Shown: positions 28,981 to 40,924, counted from the stretch's first letter. The stretch: 64,000 nucleotides of DNA from Aquimarina megaterium XH134 (GCF_000520975.1 NZ_JACB01000004.1:1-64000); one strand, 5' to 3'. Numbers and translations: made by a program. Notes: generated by a model from the sequence alone, not told the origin.

Positions 28981-29451
28981 TTATGAATGATTAGAATCTT
29001 TGAGTTTTGTAGCGATATTGTTGCATGCTTTGTCAAGCATTTGAAATACGTCTTCAAAACCTTGGTCACCTCCATGATATGGGTCAGGAACATCAAGATC
29101 ACTATTGGGGTGTGATTCGTTTAAGATACGTTTCACTTTATTTTTTTCATGATCATTGCTGGCTAGATTAATTATGTTTTGATAATTAGAGCCATCCATA
29201 GCGTATATGTAGTCGTATGTTGTAAAGTCGCTAATTTTAAATTGAGCAGCTCTTTGATCTGTGATGTCAATATCATATTGTTTTGCAATATCGATAGAGC
29301 GTTGATCGGGTTTGCTGCCGATATGATAACTGCTGGTTCCGCAAGATGCTACGCTATAAAAACGTGAGTCGAGTTTAGATTTTAAAATACCTTCTGCTAA
29401 GGGGGATCTGCATATATTGCCTAAACATACCATTAGAATTTTAACTTTCAT
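28981..29451 (-). CDS. Low-molecular-weight protein tyrosine phosphatase
   Basis: A 156-residue cytoplasmic phosphatase. The P-loop CLGNICRS has nucleophile C9 and R15; the general acid is D123 in VPDPYHGG. The length is standard. In bacteria these enzymes dephosphorylate tyrosine kinases or phospho-sugars. It lies 92 bp downstream of dnaA on the same strand and may be co-transcribed with it. A 256-bp gap separates it from the RsmI-like gene. Confidence 0.93.
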   Translation of the reverse strand: MKVKILMVCLGNICRSPLAEGILKSKLDSRFYSVASCGTSSYHIGSKPDQRSIDIAKQYDIDITDQRAAQFKISDFTTYDYIYAMDGSNYQNIINLASNDHEKNKVKRILNESHPNSDLDVPDPYHGGDQGFEDVFQMLDKACNNIATKLKDSNHS

Positions 29452-29543
29452 GTAGTTTGTTTTGTTGTTTTAGATGTGGTATATGTTTTTGCTAATAATG
29501 TAATTGAATTATTAGTATTGATCTGTTTATAAACAATGCAAAG

Positions 29544-30971
29544 TTATAATGTAAGCTTCTTTCCTAAATCTTCAACATATTTTCTAAATTGCTTGTCGGT
29601 AGATGATAGGTTATCTACTGTTTTGCAGGCGTGTAGGACAGTAGCATGGTCTCTTTTTCCTATTTGTGTACCGATACTGGCTAAAGAGGCTTTGGTTAGT
29701 TTTTTGGCAAAAAACATAGCTAGTTGTCTTGCTTGTACAATATGACGCTTTCTGGTCTTTGATTGTAGTGTTTCTACATCCATTTGGAAATAATCACTTA
29801 CCACCTTTTGGATGTAATCAATAGATACCTCGCGTTTTGTATTTTTAACATAGTTGTCTACTATGGCTTTGGCAAGGTCTATTGTGATATCTTTTTTGTT
29901 AAAAGAAGAATGAGCTATTAATGATATAATTGCGCCTTCTAACTCTCGGATATTGGTTTTAATATTATTTGCTAGAAACTCAACTATTTCTTCAGGCATT
30001 TCTACGCCATCACGATATAGTTTGTTTTTGATAATCGAAATTCTGGTTTCGAAATCAGGTTGATGTAATTCTGCAGATAATCCCCATTTAAAACGAGAAA
30101 GTAATCGTTGTTCTATATCCTGCATATCTACAGGAGCTTTATCACTTGTTAGAATTACTTGCTTTCCGTTTTGGTGTAAATGGTTGAAAATATGAAAGAA
30201 TACATCTTGAGTTCCTGCTTTACCAGATAATAGTTGAATGTCATCAACAATCAAAACATCGATAATCTGATAAAAATGAATAAAATCGTTTCTGTTATTC
30301 TTTTTTACAGATTCTATATATTGCTGTGTAAATTTTTCGGCAGAAATATATAAAACTGTTTTTTCTGGGTAATTATCTTTTATATTAACACCGATTGCAT
30401 GAGCCAGGTGTGTTTTTCCTAAGCCAACTCCTCCAAAAATAAGTAGAGGGTTAAAAGAGGTGCCTCCAGGTTTGTTGGCTACAGCCATACCTGCGGAACG
30501 AGCTAATCGGTTAGAGTCTCCTTCTAAGAAATTTTCAAAATTATAACTTGGGTTTAATTGAGATTCTATTTTTACATTTCGTATTCCAGGAATAACGAAT
30601 GGGTTTTTTAACTCGGGATTTTTACTTTTAATAGGAACGTCAACTTCTTGTGAGTTAACAGGAGTTCGGTTAGAGCTTGGAATTTTTTCAGTAAATGGCT
30701 TTTTGTTGCCATATGTGTTTTCCATTTTAATAACATAAACTAACTTAGCGCCTTCTCCTAATTCTCGAGTTAAAGATACTTTAAGTAGATTTACGTAATG
30801 TTCTTCTAGCCACTCATAAAAAAATTTACTAGGAACCTGAATACTGAGAGCGCTATCCGTAAGCTTTACAGCTTTGATTGGTTCAAACCATGTTTTAAAA
30901 GCTTGAGGTGTAATATTGTCTTCTATGAAAGACAAACAACTATCCCAAACTGATTGCGCGGTTACATTCAT
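29544..30971 (-). CDS. dnaA: Chromosomal replication initiator DnaA
   Basis: A 475-residue AAA+ initiator that binds DnaA boxes and opens oriC. Domain I (about 1-85), a linker (about 90-130), and the AAA+ domain with Walker A GVGLGKTH (181-188) and Walker B LIVDDIQ (D243, D244) are present. Domain IV at the C-terminus carries the signature KRDHATVLHACKTV. No cluster of DnaA boxes was found in either flanking gap, so oriC is probably not here, as is common in Bacteroidota. A near-match -7 box (CATATTTG) lies about 85 bp upstream. Confidence 0.97.
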   Translation of the reverse strand: MNVTAQSVWDSCLSFIEDNITPQAFKTWFEPIKAVKLTDSALSIQVPSKFFYEWLEEHYVNLLKVSLTRELGEGAKLVYVIKMENTYGNKKPFTEKIPSSNRTPVNSQEVDVPIKSKNPELKNPFVIPGIRNVKIESQLNPSYNFENFLEGDSNRLARSAGMAVANKPGGTSFNPLLIFGGVGLGKTHLAHAIGVNIKDNYPEKTVLYISAEKFTQQYIESVKKNNRNDFIHFYQIIDVLIVDDIQLLSGKAGTQDVFFHIFNHLHQNGKQVILTSDKAPVDMQDIEQRLLSRFKWGLSAELHQPDFETRISIIKNKLYRDGVEMPEEIVEFLANNIKTNIRELEGAIISLIAHSSFNKKDITIDLAKAIVDNYVKNTKREVSIDYIQKVVSDYFQMDVETLQSKTRKRHIVQARQLAMFFAKKLTKASLASIGTQIGKRDHATVLHACKTVDNLSSTDKQFRKYVEDLGKKLTL

Positions 30972-31174
30972 TCTTGTGGTCAGGTTTACTTTTTTGTTAT
31001 ATTAAGGTACTAAAAAGAAATTGCTGAAAAACTCCTTACTGTTTTTGCATGACAAATATGTGAACAAAAAATGTAAAAAAAAAACGATTTAGGGGTTGAA
31101 TATTAATTATTTTTTTTGCATAATTTGACAACACTACTTTTTAATTTAACTAAATAACCCCTTATTTTTAAAAT

Positions 31175-31579
31175 ATGCTAATCACTTCAGAAACTTTACT
31201 AAAGGTGCGATACTCTGAAACCGATCAGATGGGTGTAGTATATCATGGTAACTACGCGCAGTATTTAGAATTGGCACGAATTGATTGGTTATCCCGATTA
31301 GGGGTTTCATATAAATCAATGGAAGAAAATGGCGTTATGCTTCCTGTGTTTACATTAGACTTTAAATTTAAGAAATCTGCCTTTTTCGACGATGAATTAA
31401 TTGTTAAAACTTCGTTGACGAAAATTCCTACAGCAAAAATCGTTTTCGATTTTGAGATTTTTAATAAAAATAATGAATTACTAACAACAGCATCTACAAC
31501 TTTAGTCTTTGTTGATAGTAAAACAAGAAAGCCTATTCCATGTCCCTCTTACTTGCTTGAAAAAATAAAAAACTATTAA
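31175..31579 (+). CDS. Acyl-CoA thioesterase, YbgC-like hotdog fold
   Basis: A 134-residue hotdog-fold thioesterase. The active-site helix YSETDQMGVVYHGNYAQYLE has the conserved Asp in ETDQMGVVYH (D18), as in YbgC/4-hydroxybenzoyl-CoA thioesterases. The substrate is probably acyl-CoA but unproven. It is convergent with the YigZ gene, and the two stop codons overlap in the four bases TTAA (31576-31579). Confidence 0.9.
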   Translation: MLITSETLLKVRYSETDQMGVVYHGNYAQYLELARIDWLSRLGVSYKSMEENGVMLPVFTLDFKFKKSAFFDDELIVKTSLTKIPTAKIVFDFEIFNKNNELLTTASTTLVFVDSKTRKPIPCPSYLLEKIKNY

Positions 31580-32190
31580 CCCTGTGTTTTTCTAATTTCT
31601 ATACCATACAACGGGGAAAAAACATCTTTTATTTTATCTGCAAACTTTTTTCTTACCGAAATGTGAATTTTACAATTCAATTCGTGATCTTGTTTAGTGA
31701 TTTTTAGATTATGCTCTTTAATAATTCTCATCACTTTATTCATGTCTTTATATTCGAAAATAAGTACAAAATCAATATTAATTGTTTTTTCGACTATATC
31801 TGAAGTTTCAAGTGCTAATTGAGCAGCAGTTCTATAGGCATTAATTAATCCGCCAACTCCTAATTTGACGCCTCCAAAATAACGCACTACAACAATTAGT
31901 ATATAAGTAACATCAAAAGATAGAATCTGACCATAGATGGGTTGGCCTGCAGAGTTAGAAGGTTCGCCATCATCATTAATACGGTATGTGGCAGGTTCTG
32001 TCCCTATTTTCCATGCATAACACCAATGTCGTGCGGCATGATGTTTCTTTTTAAGATCGGCAATAATATGTTTGGCCTCCTCTTCTGTAGTAATAGGGAA
32101 TGTGTATCCAAAAAACTTGCTATTTCTATCTTTAAAAAGAGCTTCCTCTCCAGGGATATTAATTGTTTTATATGTGTCTTTTGTTTCCAA
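31576..32190 (-). CDS. YigZ/IMPACT family protein
   Basis: A 204-residue protein of the UPF0029/IMPACT family. Conserved stretches are SKFFGYTFPI near 25, HAARHWCYAWKIG (about 51-63), NDDGEPSNSAGQPI (about 72-85) and VVRYFGGVKLGVGGLINAYR (about 100-119). The family is linked to translation control in eukaryotes and has no settled bacterial role. It is the last gene of the ribD-HAD-EamA run, 12 bp after the EamA gene. Confidence 0.92.
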   Translation of the reverse strand: METKDTYKTINIPGEEALFKDRNSKFFGYTFPITTEEEAKHIIADLKKKHHAARHWCYAWKIGTEPATYRINDDGEPSNSAGQPIYGQILSFDVTYILIVVVRYFGGVKLGVGGLINAYRTAAQLALETSDIVEKTINIDFVLIFEYKDMNKVMRIIKEHNLKITKQDHELNCKIHISVRKKFADKIKDVFSPLYGIEIRKTQG

Positions 32191-32202
32191 TGAATATATA
32201 TG

Positions 32203-33072
32203 CTATATAGAAAAGGCCACTAAGATAATGCTAATAATAGCCAGGATGATGCCTATCCAGTTTTTAGGGATTAATTTTTCTTTAAAAAAAAGAATTCCTG
32301 CAAGAGTTGAAACCAAAAGTATAGCTACATTATTAATAGTGAATACTGTAGAGCTGTCCATACTATCATGGCGTAATGCTTGAATGAGGAAATAGATCGA
32401 AAAATAATTTGGAACTCCTAATATAATCCCTGCAATAATATTTTTAAATGCAATTTTTAATGTTCCGGTTATAGCTTTAGATGCTAGTGTGATAATTCCA
32501 ACAATGGCAGCAAATCCAAAAACGGTAGCAGAAAAAACCGGAATATCATTTTTAGACACATAATGTGTTTCTAAAAACTTAATACTGGTGTCGATAATCC
32601 CACTTCCGATAAAAACCAGTAATGGAAAAATTAAATTCTTTTTTGTTATTGGGATTCCTCCGGTGGTTTTAATCGAAGTGAGGTAAACCGCGATAAGTGC
32701 AATTAGAATGCCTACAATTTTTGTGATACCAGTACTTTCTTGATATACTATAATTCCAAATACAATGGGGATCACCAAACTCATTTTGGTAGCTACTGCA
32801 GCTACAGATAGTCCATTTCTCTGTGTAGTAATTGCCATTAGGTTAAATACAGATATGAATATTATCCCCAGGATCATTGCTCCATAAAACCACTCTTTCC
32901 CAGAGATAGAGGGTAAATCTATTGGCTCTGAGTATGCTATGATTCCTGAAATAGAAGCTACTATATAGTTTACAACAATTGCCTGTAGCGTATCTACATG
33001 GTATTTAGAAAATAACTTAAAGATGATAAAAATCAGAGTAGACGCTAAGACACTTAAAACTAAATAGATCAA
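32203..33072 (-). CDS. EamA/DMT family membrane transporter
   Basis: A 289-residue inner-membrane protein with ten hydrophobic segments in two five-helix halves, the layout of drug/metabolite transporters. The signature-like stretch SVFNLMAITTQRNGLSVAAVATKMSLVIPIV-type sequence in helices 3-4 is typical. The substrate is unknown. It overlaps the HAD gene by 4 bp (ATGA-type junction) and is followed closely by the YigZ gene. Confidence 0.88.
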   Translation of the reverse strand: MIYLVLSVLASTLIFIIFKLFSKYHVDTLQAIVVNYIVASISGIIAYSEPIDLPSISGKEWFYGAMILGIIFISVFNLMAITTQRNGLSVAAVATKMSLVIPIVFGIIVYQESTGITKIVGILIALIAVYLTSIKTTGGIPITKKNLIFPLLVFIGSGIIDTSIKFLETHYVSKNDIPVFSATVFGFAAIVGIITLASKAITGTLKIAFKNIIAGIILGVPNYFSIYFLIQALRHDSMDSSTVFTINNVAILLVSTLAGILFFKEKLIPKNWIGIILAIISIILVAFSI

Positions 33073-33677
33073 AATAAATCAGATTTTATGGTAAATAAAT
33101 CTGTAACATCTTCGGTTACAGGGTTGTTGTTCCAGATGTGCATTCCCAGTGCAGCAGCAGTGTCTGTATTATCCTTTGTATCATCAATAAAAAGTGTTTC
33201 ACTTGGGTTTAGTTGGTGTTGTTCTAGAACAAATTCAAAAATATAAGGTTCTGGCTTTCGTAAGTTGATTTCGTGAGAGAGGTAAAAAGCATCAAAACAT
33301 GATTTGAATGCAGGGAAAAAGCTAATATGCTCCTTAATCCAATTAATATGTAATTCATTATTATTACTAAGCAAGATCAACTGGTAACGTTGTTCTGAAG
33401 CTAGTTTCTGAATAAATTCTAGACGATGTTTAGGGAAATCCTGTAAAAGAGCATTCCATGCATAGACAAGTTGCTTTTCTGAAGCTTTTGGAATATGCTT
33501 CTGAAAATTTTCTATAAGTTCTTTCGTAGTAATTTTACCTGCTTCATACAAGATGTTAAGCTCTCGTAATTCTGTAGTAAGCTTTTCGTTTTTAAGATTG
33601 TATAATTCTCTTTCTGTTGCGGACTTGTCTAAATTAAGAAAGACGTCTCCAAAATCAAAAATTATAGTTTTAATCAT
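33069..33677 (-). CDS. HAD family hydrolase, YihX-like
   Basis: A 202-residue HAD-superfamily phosphatase. Motif I is FDFGDVFLNLD (D8), in which the usual second Asp is Gly, as in YihX-type sugar-phosphate phosphatases. Motif II is LLSNNNELH, motif III is the Lys in INLRKPEPYIF, and motif IV is FIDDTKDNTDTA. The substrate is unknown; flavin pathway involvement is possible because it overlaps ribD by 8 bp and the pyrimidine phosphatase of riboflavin synthesis is usually a HAD protein. This is an inference. Confidence 0.88.
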   Translation of the reverse strand: MIKTIIFDFGDVFLNLDKSATERELYNLKNEKLTTELRELNILYEAGKITTKELIENFQKHIPKASEKQLVYAWNALLQDFPKHRLEFIQKLASEQRYQLILLSNNNELHINWIKEHISFFPAFKSCFDAFYLSHEINLRKPEPYIFEFVLEQHQLNPSETLFIDDTKDNTDTAAALGMHIWNNNPVTEDVTDLFTIKSDLF

Positions 33678-34716
33678 TTTGATATGTCTTTAGGGTGTCT
33701 GTCATGATTTTTTGTTCAGAAATTAGATTTCCATTTTGTGTAGGTGCTTTTATTCCGGTTCCAAAAGTAATATTTCCTTCAAAAACCCTAGCTTCATCCC
33801 ATAGGTTTTTATCAATAAAAGATTGTGTTGTATAAGAACCTCCTTCTATGATCACTGATTGGATGTTGTGTTTATAAAGAATGTTGCATATTTCTTTGGC
33901 AAGATTCTCTTGCGTGTCGACAACCTCATAAATAAGAGTATTGCTGTTTTCTTGTTTGAATTTTTCTGAAGTAATCACAATTGTCTTTACCGATTGATCT
34001 AATACGGCAGAATCTTTAGGTATTTTTCCTGATCTGTTAATCACAACTCTTATGGGATGATGTTGGCTAGACCAATCTCTGATGGTAAGTTTGGGGTTAT
34101 CCTTAATAACGGTTTGACTGCCAACCAAAATGGCTTGTTCTTCTGCTCGCCATTTATGTACAATTTGCCTAGAATATGTATTTGTAATCCAAACAGGTTC
34201 TCTTTTGTTTGTAGTAACCGGTGCAATATAACCATCTGCAGTTTCTGCCCATTTTAGGATGATATATGGCCGTTTTTTGTTATGAAAAGTAAAAAACCTT
34301 TTGTTTAATGCTAAGCATTCATTTTCTAAAACCCCAACAATTACATCACAGCCAGCATTCATTAATTTTTGAATTCCTGCGCCCGATACTTTTGCAAAAG
34401 TATCTATTGTACCGATAACTACCTTTTTGATTCCTTTTTGGATAATGAGGTCGCTACAAGGAGGTGTTTTTCCAAAATGACTACAAGGTTCAAGGCTAAC
34501 ATAGATGGTAGCGTCTTTTAAAAGAGAGTGATCTTTTACCGAAGCAATAGCATTTACTTCGGCATGAGGTTTGCCCGATTGATAATGCCATCCTTCACCA
34601 ATGATACTGTCGTTATGCACAATTACACTACCTACCAAAGGGTTTGAGTAGGTCGTTCCTAGTCCGTTTTTGGCAAGCTGTATGCAGCGTTTTATGTATT
34701 TCTCGTGTGTTTTCAC
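33670..34716 (-). CDS. ribD: Bifunctional riboflavin deaminase/reductase RibD
   Basis: Deaminates and then reduces the pyrimidine intermediate in riboflavin synthesis. The N-terminal deaminase has HAE in GKPHAEVNAI and the zinc ligands in SLEPCSHFGKTPPCSDLI; the C-terminal reductase has IILKWAETADGYIAP and VIIEGGSYTTQSF. The start is taken as GTG 34716 (about 348 residues, KTHEKYIKRCIQLAKNG following), which matches the family N-terminus. A TTG five codons earlier (34731) lies inside a TACTTTTG promoter box and is probably not translated. It heads the overlapping run with HAD, EamA and YigZ. Confidence 0.93.
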   Translation of the reverse strand: MKTHEKYIKRCIQLAKNGLGTTYSNPLVGSVIVHNDSIIGEGWHYQSGKPHAEVNAIASVKDHSLLKDATIYVSLEPCSHFGKTPPCSDLIIQKGIKKVVIGTIDTFAKVSGAGIQKLMNAGCDVIVGVLENECLALNKRFFTFHNKKRPYIILKWAETADGYIAPVTTNKREPVWITNTYSRQIVHKWRAEEQAILVGSQTVIKDNPKLTIRDWSSQHHPIRVVINRSGKIPKDSAVLDQSVKTIVITSEKFKQENSNTLIYEVVDTQENLAKEICNILYKHNIQSVIIEGGSYTTQSFIDKNLWDEARVFEGNITFGTGIKAPTQNGNLISEQKIMTDTLKTYQND

Positions 34717-34728
34717 TTTTGCAAATAA

Positions 34729-34736
34729 CAAAAGTA
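34729..34736 (-). promoter_or_regulatory. -7 box of the ribD operon (TACTTTTG)
   Basis: An exact TAnnTTTG match on the minus strand, 12 bases before GTG 34716. It overlaps the alternative TTG start at 34731, which argues for the GTG start and a leader of only a few bases. Confidence 0.6.
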
Positions 34737-34786
34737 AGTAAAACTATGTGTTTTATATGGTGTTGTAGGCTTGTAGTATTGATTAA

Positions 34787-35254
34787 TTATCTTTTTAGTT
34801 CAAACACATACTTGATAACACCTTTTTTTTGATCTTTCTTAGGATTCCATTTAATATGAATTATTTGAGTTTCTTTAGAAGGGAAGATTTTTTCATTAAC
34901 ACCATGTATAGCTATAAAAACAACACATTTAGAAAAATAGCCTTTTTCTACATCTTTATCAATTGAAGATATTTTGAGTACAATCTCATTGGTGCCATTT
35001 TTTATAAGCTTTTGAGCTTTATTGTTACTTACCTGGCTTGCTGATTTTTCAAATTCATGTAATTTTTTACCATTTAAATAAATTTTGCCTGCTACGCCTT
35101 CAGTTGTTTTGGCTTCGAGTTGATAATATTTAAATGATTCTGTTTTTATTGGGGTGATTTCAATAACTTCAGATATATTCTGAGTTTGGCTAAAAGAGTT
35201 TGTAACTGGAAAAAAAATTACAATTAAAATAAAGTTTTTAATCTGCTTAATCAT
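34787..35254 (-). CDS. Secreted protein of unknown function
   Basis: About 155 residues from ATG 35254, where a signal peptide begins (MIKQIKNFILIVIFFPVTNSFSQ). An upstream ATG at 35308 would add 18 polar residues before the signal and is less likely. The mature part is beta-rich (KTTEGVAGKIYLNGKKLHEF, GTNEIVLKISSID) and looks like a small beta-sandwich; no family is recognised. It lies 55 bp upstream of the ribD start region on the same strand, but ribD has its own promoter between. Confidence 0.68.
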   Translation of the reverse strand: MIKQIKNFILIVIFFPVTNSFSQTQNISEVIEITPIKTESFKYYQLEAKTTEGVAGKIYLNGKKLHEFEKSASQVSNNKAQKLIKNGTNEIVLKISSIDKDVEKGYFSKCVVFIAIHGVNEKIFPSKETQIIHIKWNPKKDQKKGVIKYVFELKR

Positions 35255-35434
35255 TTTATTTTCAAGATTAATATGGGACTTGATGGATTTCGGTTTATGA
35301 TAGTGCAATTGTCAAGAAAGAAACTGCGTTTAAGAATATTGAACGTGTAGCACAAATATAGTTACTTGATATAGGTTTAGAATCCCTGTTTTCAGTGAAA
35401 AACCACCAAATCATGTTGTGTAGAATTGTTGTTT

Positions 35435-35896
35435 TTATTTTAATCTTACCTTTTGTTGTTTATCAATTGTATAAGGATAAGAAAAATTTCCAAAATAATA
35501 TCGAATTACCCCTTTGTATTGTATATCAAGCGAATCACTCTGAATTACTTTTAATACACTGCCAAGAATACTATTTTTATTTTTTTTATAGACTTTAGAA
35601 AGTGAAAAAGTTCCTTCTAATGGAATAGCGAATTCATTTTTTGAAGGAACATCGAACTCTTGTGAAGAGAGTGCTCCTACATCCATGTTATCAACAAAAA
35701 TGTGTATGCTGTCTATAGAAAGTTTTCCTTTTATGTGATTTGGATTATTAAAAACAGCATCTGCTTTAAGTGTTATATTGCGCATACTGACATTTTTAAC
35801 CTCGATATTATCGACATATTTAAATTCAGGTTTTTTAGAAATAGAACAACTGGTAATACCTATGAGTAATGTTGATAATAATAGAAACTTATTCAT
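35435..35896 (-). CDS. LEA14-like lipoprotein
   Basis: A 153-residue lipoprotein with lipobox Cys17 (IGITSC) and a single beta-sandwich domain. VKNVSMRNITLKADAVFNNPNHIKG resembles the NPN motif of LEA type 2 / WHy domain proteins, which in bacteria are small envelope proteins of unknown function. The TATTTTTG box at 35991-35998 could be its promoter, with a leader of about 90 bases. Divergent from the GNAT gene at 36013. Confidence 0.8.
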   Translation of the reverse strand: MNKFLLLSTLLIGITSCSISKKPEFKYVDNIEVKNVSMRNITLKADAVFNNPNHIKGKLSIDSIHIFVDNMDVGALSSQEFDVPSKNEFAIPLEGTFSLSKVYKKNKNSILGSVLKVIQSDSLDIQYKGVIRYYFGNFSYPYTIDKQQKVRLK

Positions 35897-35990
35897 TGAT
35901 TCCTTGTTAGATTTAACGTATATTTCAATACCTTTTAAGAAGTTAATTTTTTAGTAAAACGAAGATTAGAAGAATCTTCTGGTGATACCA

Positions 35991-35998
35991 CAAAAATA
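35991..35998 (-). promoter_or_regulatory. -7 box upstream of the LEA14-like gene (TATTTTTG)
   Basis: An exact TAnnTTTG match on the minus strand, about 95 bases before the ATG at 35896. No -33 TTG at normal spacing is seen, so support is limited. Confidence 0.35.
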
Positions 35999-36012
35999 GT
36001 ATTTTAAAAATA

Positions 36013-36501
36013 ATGAATGATATAAAAATACGAGCAATACAGCCAAAAGATAATAAAGTAATTGCCTCGGTAATACGAGAAGTCTTAATAGAAATGGGAG
36101 TGCCTAAGGTGGGTACTGCTTATGAAGATAAGTCTTTGGATAGTATGCATGAAACTTATAACTATTCGAGAATGAAGTATTACGTAGTCGAAGAAGAAGG
36201 TAGAATCATTGGTGGTGCAGGTATTGCCCCATTAGAGGGAGAAGTTGTTAGAGATATTTGCGAGTTACAAAAAATGTATTTCTTACCACAGGCAAGAGGC
36301 AAAGGAGTTGGATATGCAATGATAAATAAATGTCTTGATTTTGCAAAAGAACAAGGGTATGCCAAATGTTATTTGGAAACAATGCCTTATATGGAATCTG
36401 CCAGGAAATTATACAAAAAAGTAGGCTTTATCCCTTTGGAAGAGCCAATTGGAGATACCGGACATTATAGTTGTCAGGCATGGATGATAAAAGATCTATA
36501 A
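36013..36501 (+). CDS. GNAT family N-acetyltransferase
   Basis: A 162-residue acetyltransferase. RAIQPKDNKVIASVIREVL at the N-terminus, EEEGRIIGGAGIAPL in the central strand and the acetyl-CoA loop ARGKGVGYAMINKCL (about 95-109) are characteristic, followed by YMESARKLYKKVGF. The substrate is unknown. It is 19 bp upstream of prmC on the same strand and probably shares its transcript. Confidence 0.88.
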   Translation: MNDIKIRAIQPKDNKVIASVIREVLIEMGVPKVGTAYEDKSLDSMHETYNYSRMKYYVVEEEGRIIGGAGIAPLEGEVVRDICELQKMYFLPQARGKGVGYAMINKCLDFAKEQGYAKCYLETMPYMESARKLYKKVGFIPLEEPIGDTGHYSCQAWMIKDL

Positions 36502-36520
36502 TCTAAAAATAAACTTCAAA

Positions 36521-37372
36521 TTGAAGATAAAAGACCTTAGGGCTAATTTTACAAATTCTTTATCGGGGATCTACGATTCTGAAGAAATATTGTCTTTTTT
36601 TTATATACTTTCTGAAGAGATTTTAGGACTTAAAAGAGTAGATGTTGCTATGTGTCTCGATAAAACACTCACTGTTAATGAAAAAACGAATTTTGATAAT
36701 GCTATAAAACGACTCGAAAAACAAGAGCCTATTCAATATATAATTGGGGAGACCTATTTTTTTGGAATACCATTTATAGTTAATGAACATGTATTGATTC
36801 CGAGACCAGAAACCGAAGAGTTAGTAGATTGGATTTTAAAAGATCAAAAAAAAGAGAAACAATCAATAACAATACTGGATATTGGTACTGGAAGTGGTTG
36901 TATAGCCATTTCTTTAGCAAAAAAAATACCTGAAGCCAAAGTATATGCAATAGATATATCAGAAAAAGCCATACAGGTGGCCAAAGAAAATGCCAGGAAA
37001 AACCATGTAGAGGTCACGTTCATTAACGCAGATGTTCTGGAAATCGAAGATCTATTTCAAGATTTTGATATCATAGTTTCTAATCCGCCTTATGTACGAG
37101 AGTTAGAGAAGAAAGAAATGAAATCTAATGTGCTTGATAATGAACCAGAACAAGCTTTGTTTGTTTCTGATAATGAACCTTTACTCTTTTATGAGAAAAT
37201 CACAGATTTGACTAAGGGAAAATTAAGAGAAAATGGTAGTTTGTATTTTGAAATTAATCAATACCTGGGTATAGAAACCAAAAGTATGATCGAGAGCAAA
37301 GGATTTAAATCTGTAGAAGTGCGTAAGGATATATATGATAATGAACGTATGATAAGAGCTCGTTTAAATTAA
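36521..37372 (+). CDS. prmC: Release factor glutamine N5-methyltransferase
   Basis: Methylates the GGQ glutamine of peptide chain release factors. At 283 residues, it has the SAM-binding motif ILDIGTGSGCIAISLA (about 119-134) and the catalytic NPPY motif in VSNPPYVRE (about 188-196). The N-terminal helical domain includes EPIQYIIGETYFFG. The start is TTG at 36521; no ATG is better placed. It lies 12 bp upstream of the LOG-family gene. Confidence 0.95.
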   Translation: MKIKDLRANFTNSLSGIYDSEEILSFFYILSEEILGLKRVDVAMCLDKTLTVNEKTNFDNAIKRLEKQEPIQYIIGETYFFGIPFIVNEHVLIPRPETEELVDWILKDQKKEKQSITILDIGTGSGCIAISLAKKIPEAKVYAIDISEKAIQVAKENARKNHVEVTFINADVLEIEDLFQDFDIIVSNPPYVRELEKKEMKSNVLDNEPEQALFVSDNEPLLFYEKITDLTKGKLRENGSLYFEINQYLGIETKSMIESKGFKSVEVRKDIYDNERMIRARLN

Positions 37373-37384
37373 AAATCTATTACT

Positions 37385-37975
37385 ATGAACAGTCTGAATT
37401 CAATTTGTGTATTTTGTGGAAGCAGCGAGGGGAATGATACCAGGGTTATTGCCGAGGCATTGTTGCTAGGGGAAAAACTAGCAGAACAAAAAATCACTCT
37501 GGTGTATGGTGCTGCAAAAATTGGGATAATGGGAAAGGTTGCCCAGGGAGTGATGCAGCAAAAAGGGAAGGTGATAGGAGTGATCCCAGAATTTTTAAAA
37601 CGAAAAGAAGTAGTGCATCAGGGATTATATGAACTAGTTACTACTGCTAATATGCACGAGCGAAAGATGAAAATGCAAGAGCTTAGTGATGGTTTTATTA
37701 CATTACCAGGGGGATTTGGGACATTAGAAGAATTGTTCGAAATTATAACATGGTCTCAGTTAGGTTTACATCAAAAACCAATTGGACTTTTAAATACCGG
37801 AGGATTTTATAATGACCTGTTGGCTTTGTTAGAAAATATGGTGAAAAGAGGTTTTTTAAAAATGGAAAATTATGAATTGCTCCTTGTTGATGATGATATA
37901 GATAGGTTATTAGGAAAAATGAGAGCCTTCAAGCCGGCACAAGTACCAAAATGGTTAAAGCCAGAGAGGACATGA
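37385..37975 (+). CDS. LOG family protein (cytokinin riboside monophosphate phosphoribohydrolase-like)
   Basis: A 196-residue Rossmann-fold protein of the TIGR00730/LOG family. CVFCGSSEG near the start and the signature PGGFGTLEELFEIITW (about 108-123), with the preceding MHERKMKMQELSD, are diagnostic. Members hydrolyse nucleoside 5'-monophosphates to base plus ribose 5-phosphate; the bacterial role is nucleotide salvage or unknown. It is the third gene of the GNAT-prmC run. Confidence 0.93.
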   Translation: MNSLNSICVFCGSSEGNDTRVIAEALLLGEKLAEQKITLVYGAAKIGIMGKVAQGVMQQKGKVIGVIPEFLKRKEVVHQGLYELVTTANMHERKMKMQELSDGFITLPGGFGTLEELFEIITWSQLGLHQKPIGLLNTGGFYNDLLALLENMVKRGFLKMENYELLLVDDDIDRLLGKMRAFKPAQVPKWLKPERT

Positions 37976-38108
37976 TATTCATTAACTAAATGAAAACGAA
38001 ACGATTTATAACAACATTAAAAAACAATAAAGAATAATTGTCTTAACCATTAAACCTGCCGATACATGGTAGGTATTTTGTCTGACCATTAAAAAACAAG
38101 ACATATAA

Positions 38109-40792
<2,684 letters not shown>

Positions 40793-40924
40793 AGAGCATT
40801 TTTTGTGACCATTTTGAGTTGTCTCAAAATTTAGTATCTTGTGTAAGGGAAAAATTTTATGATTGTGTAACGAAGTGTCCTATAGAGAATTATATTGATT
40901 TTTTTGGGATGCAAATTAAAATTA

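Noticed and set aside
28858..28986. 42-codon hydrophobic plus-strand frame from GTG 28858
   Set aside because: It overlaps the end of the phosphatase gene on the other strand, has no promoter box, and its hydrophobic character is expected from T-rich codons.
30972..31174. Possible oriC next to dnaA
   Set aside because: No TTATCCACA-like boxes or AT-rich unwinding cluster were seen on either side of dnaA.
35395..35598. 67-codon plus-strand frame antisense to the LEA14-like gene
   Set aside because: Most of it is complementary to a convincing lipoprotein gene and its hydrophobic start looks like chance in T-rich DNA.
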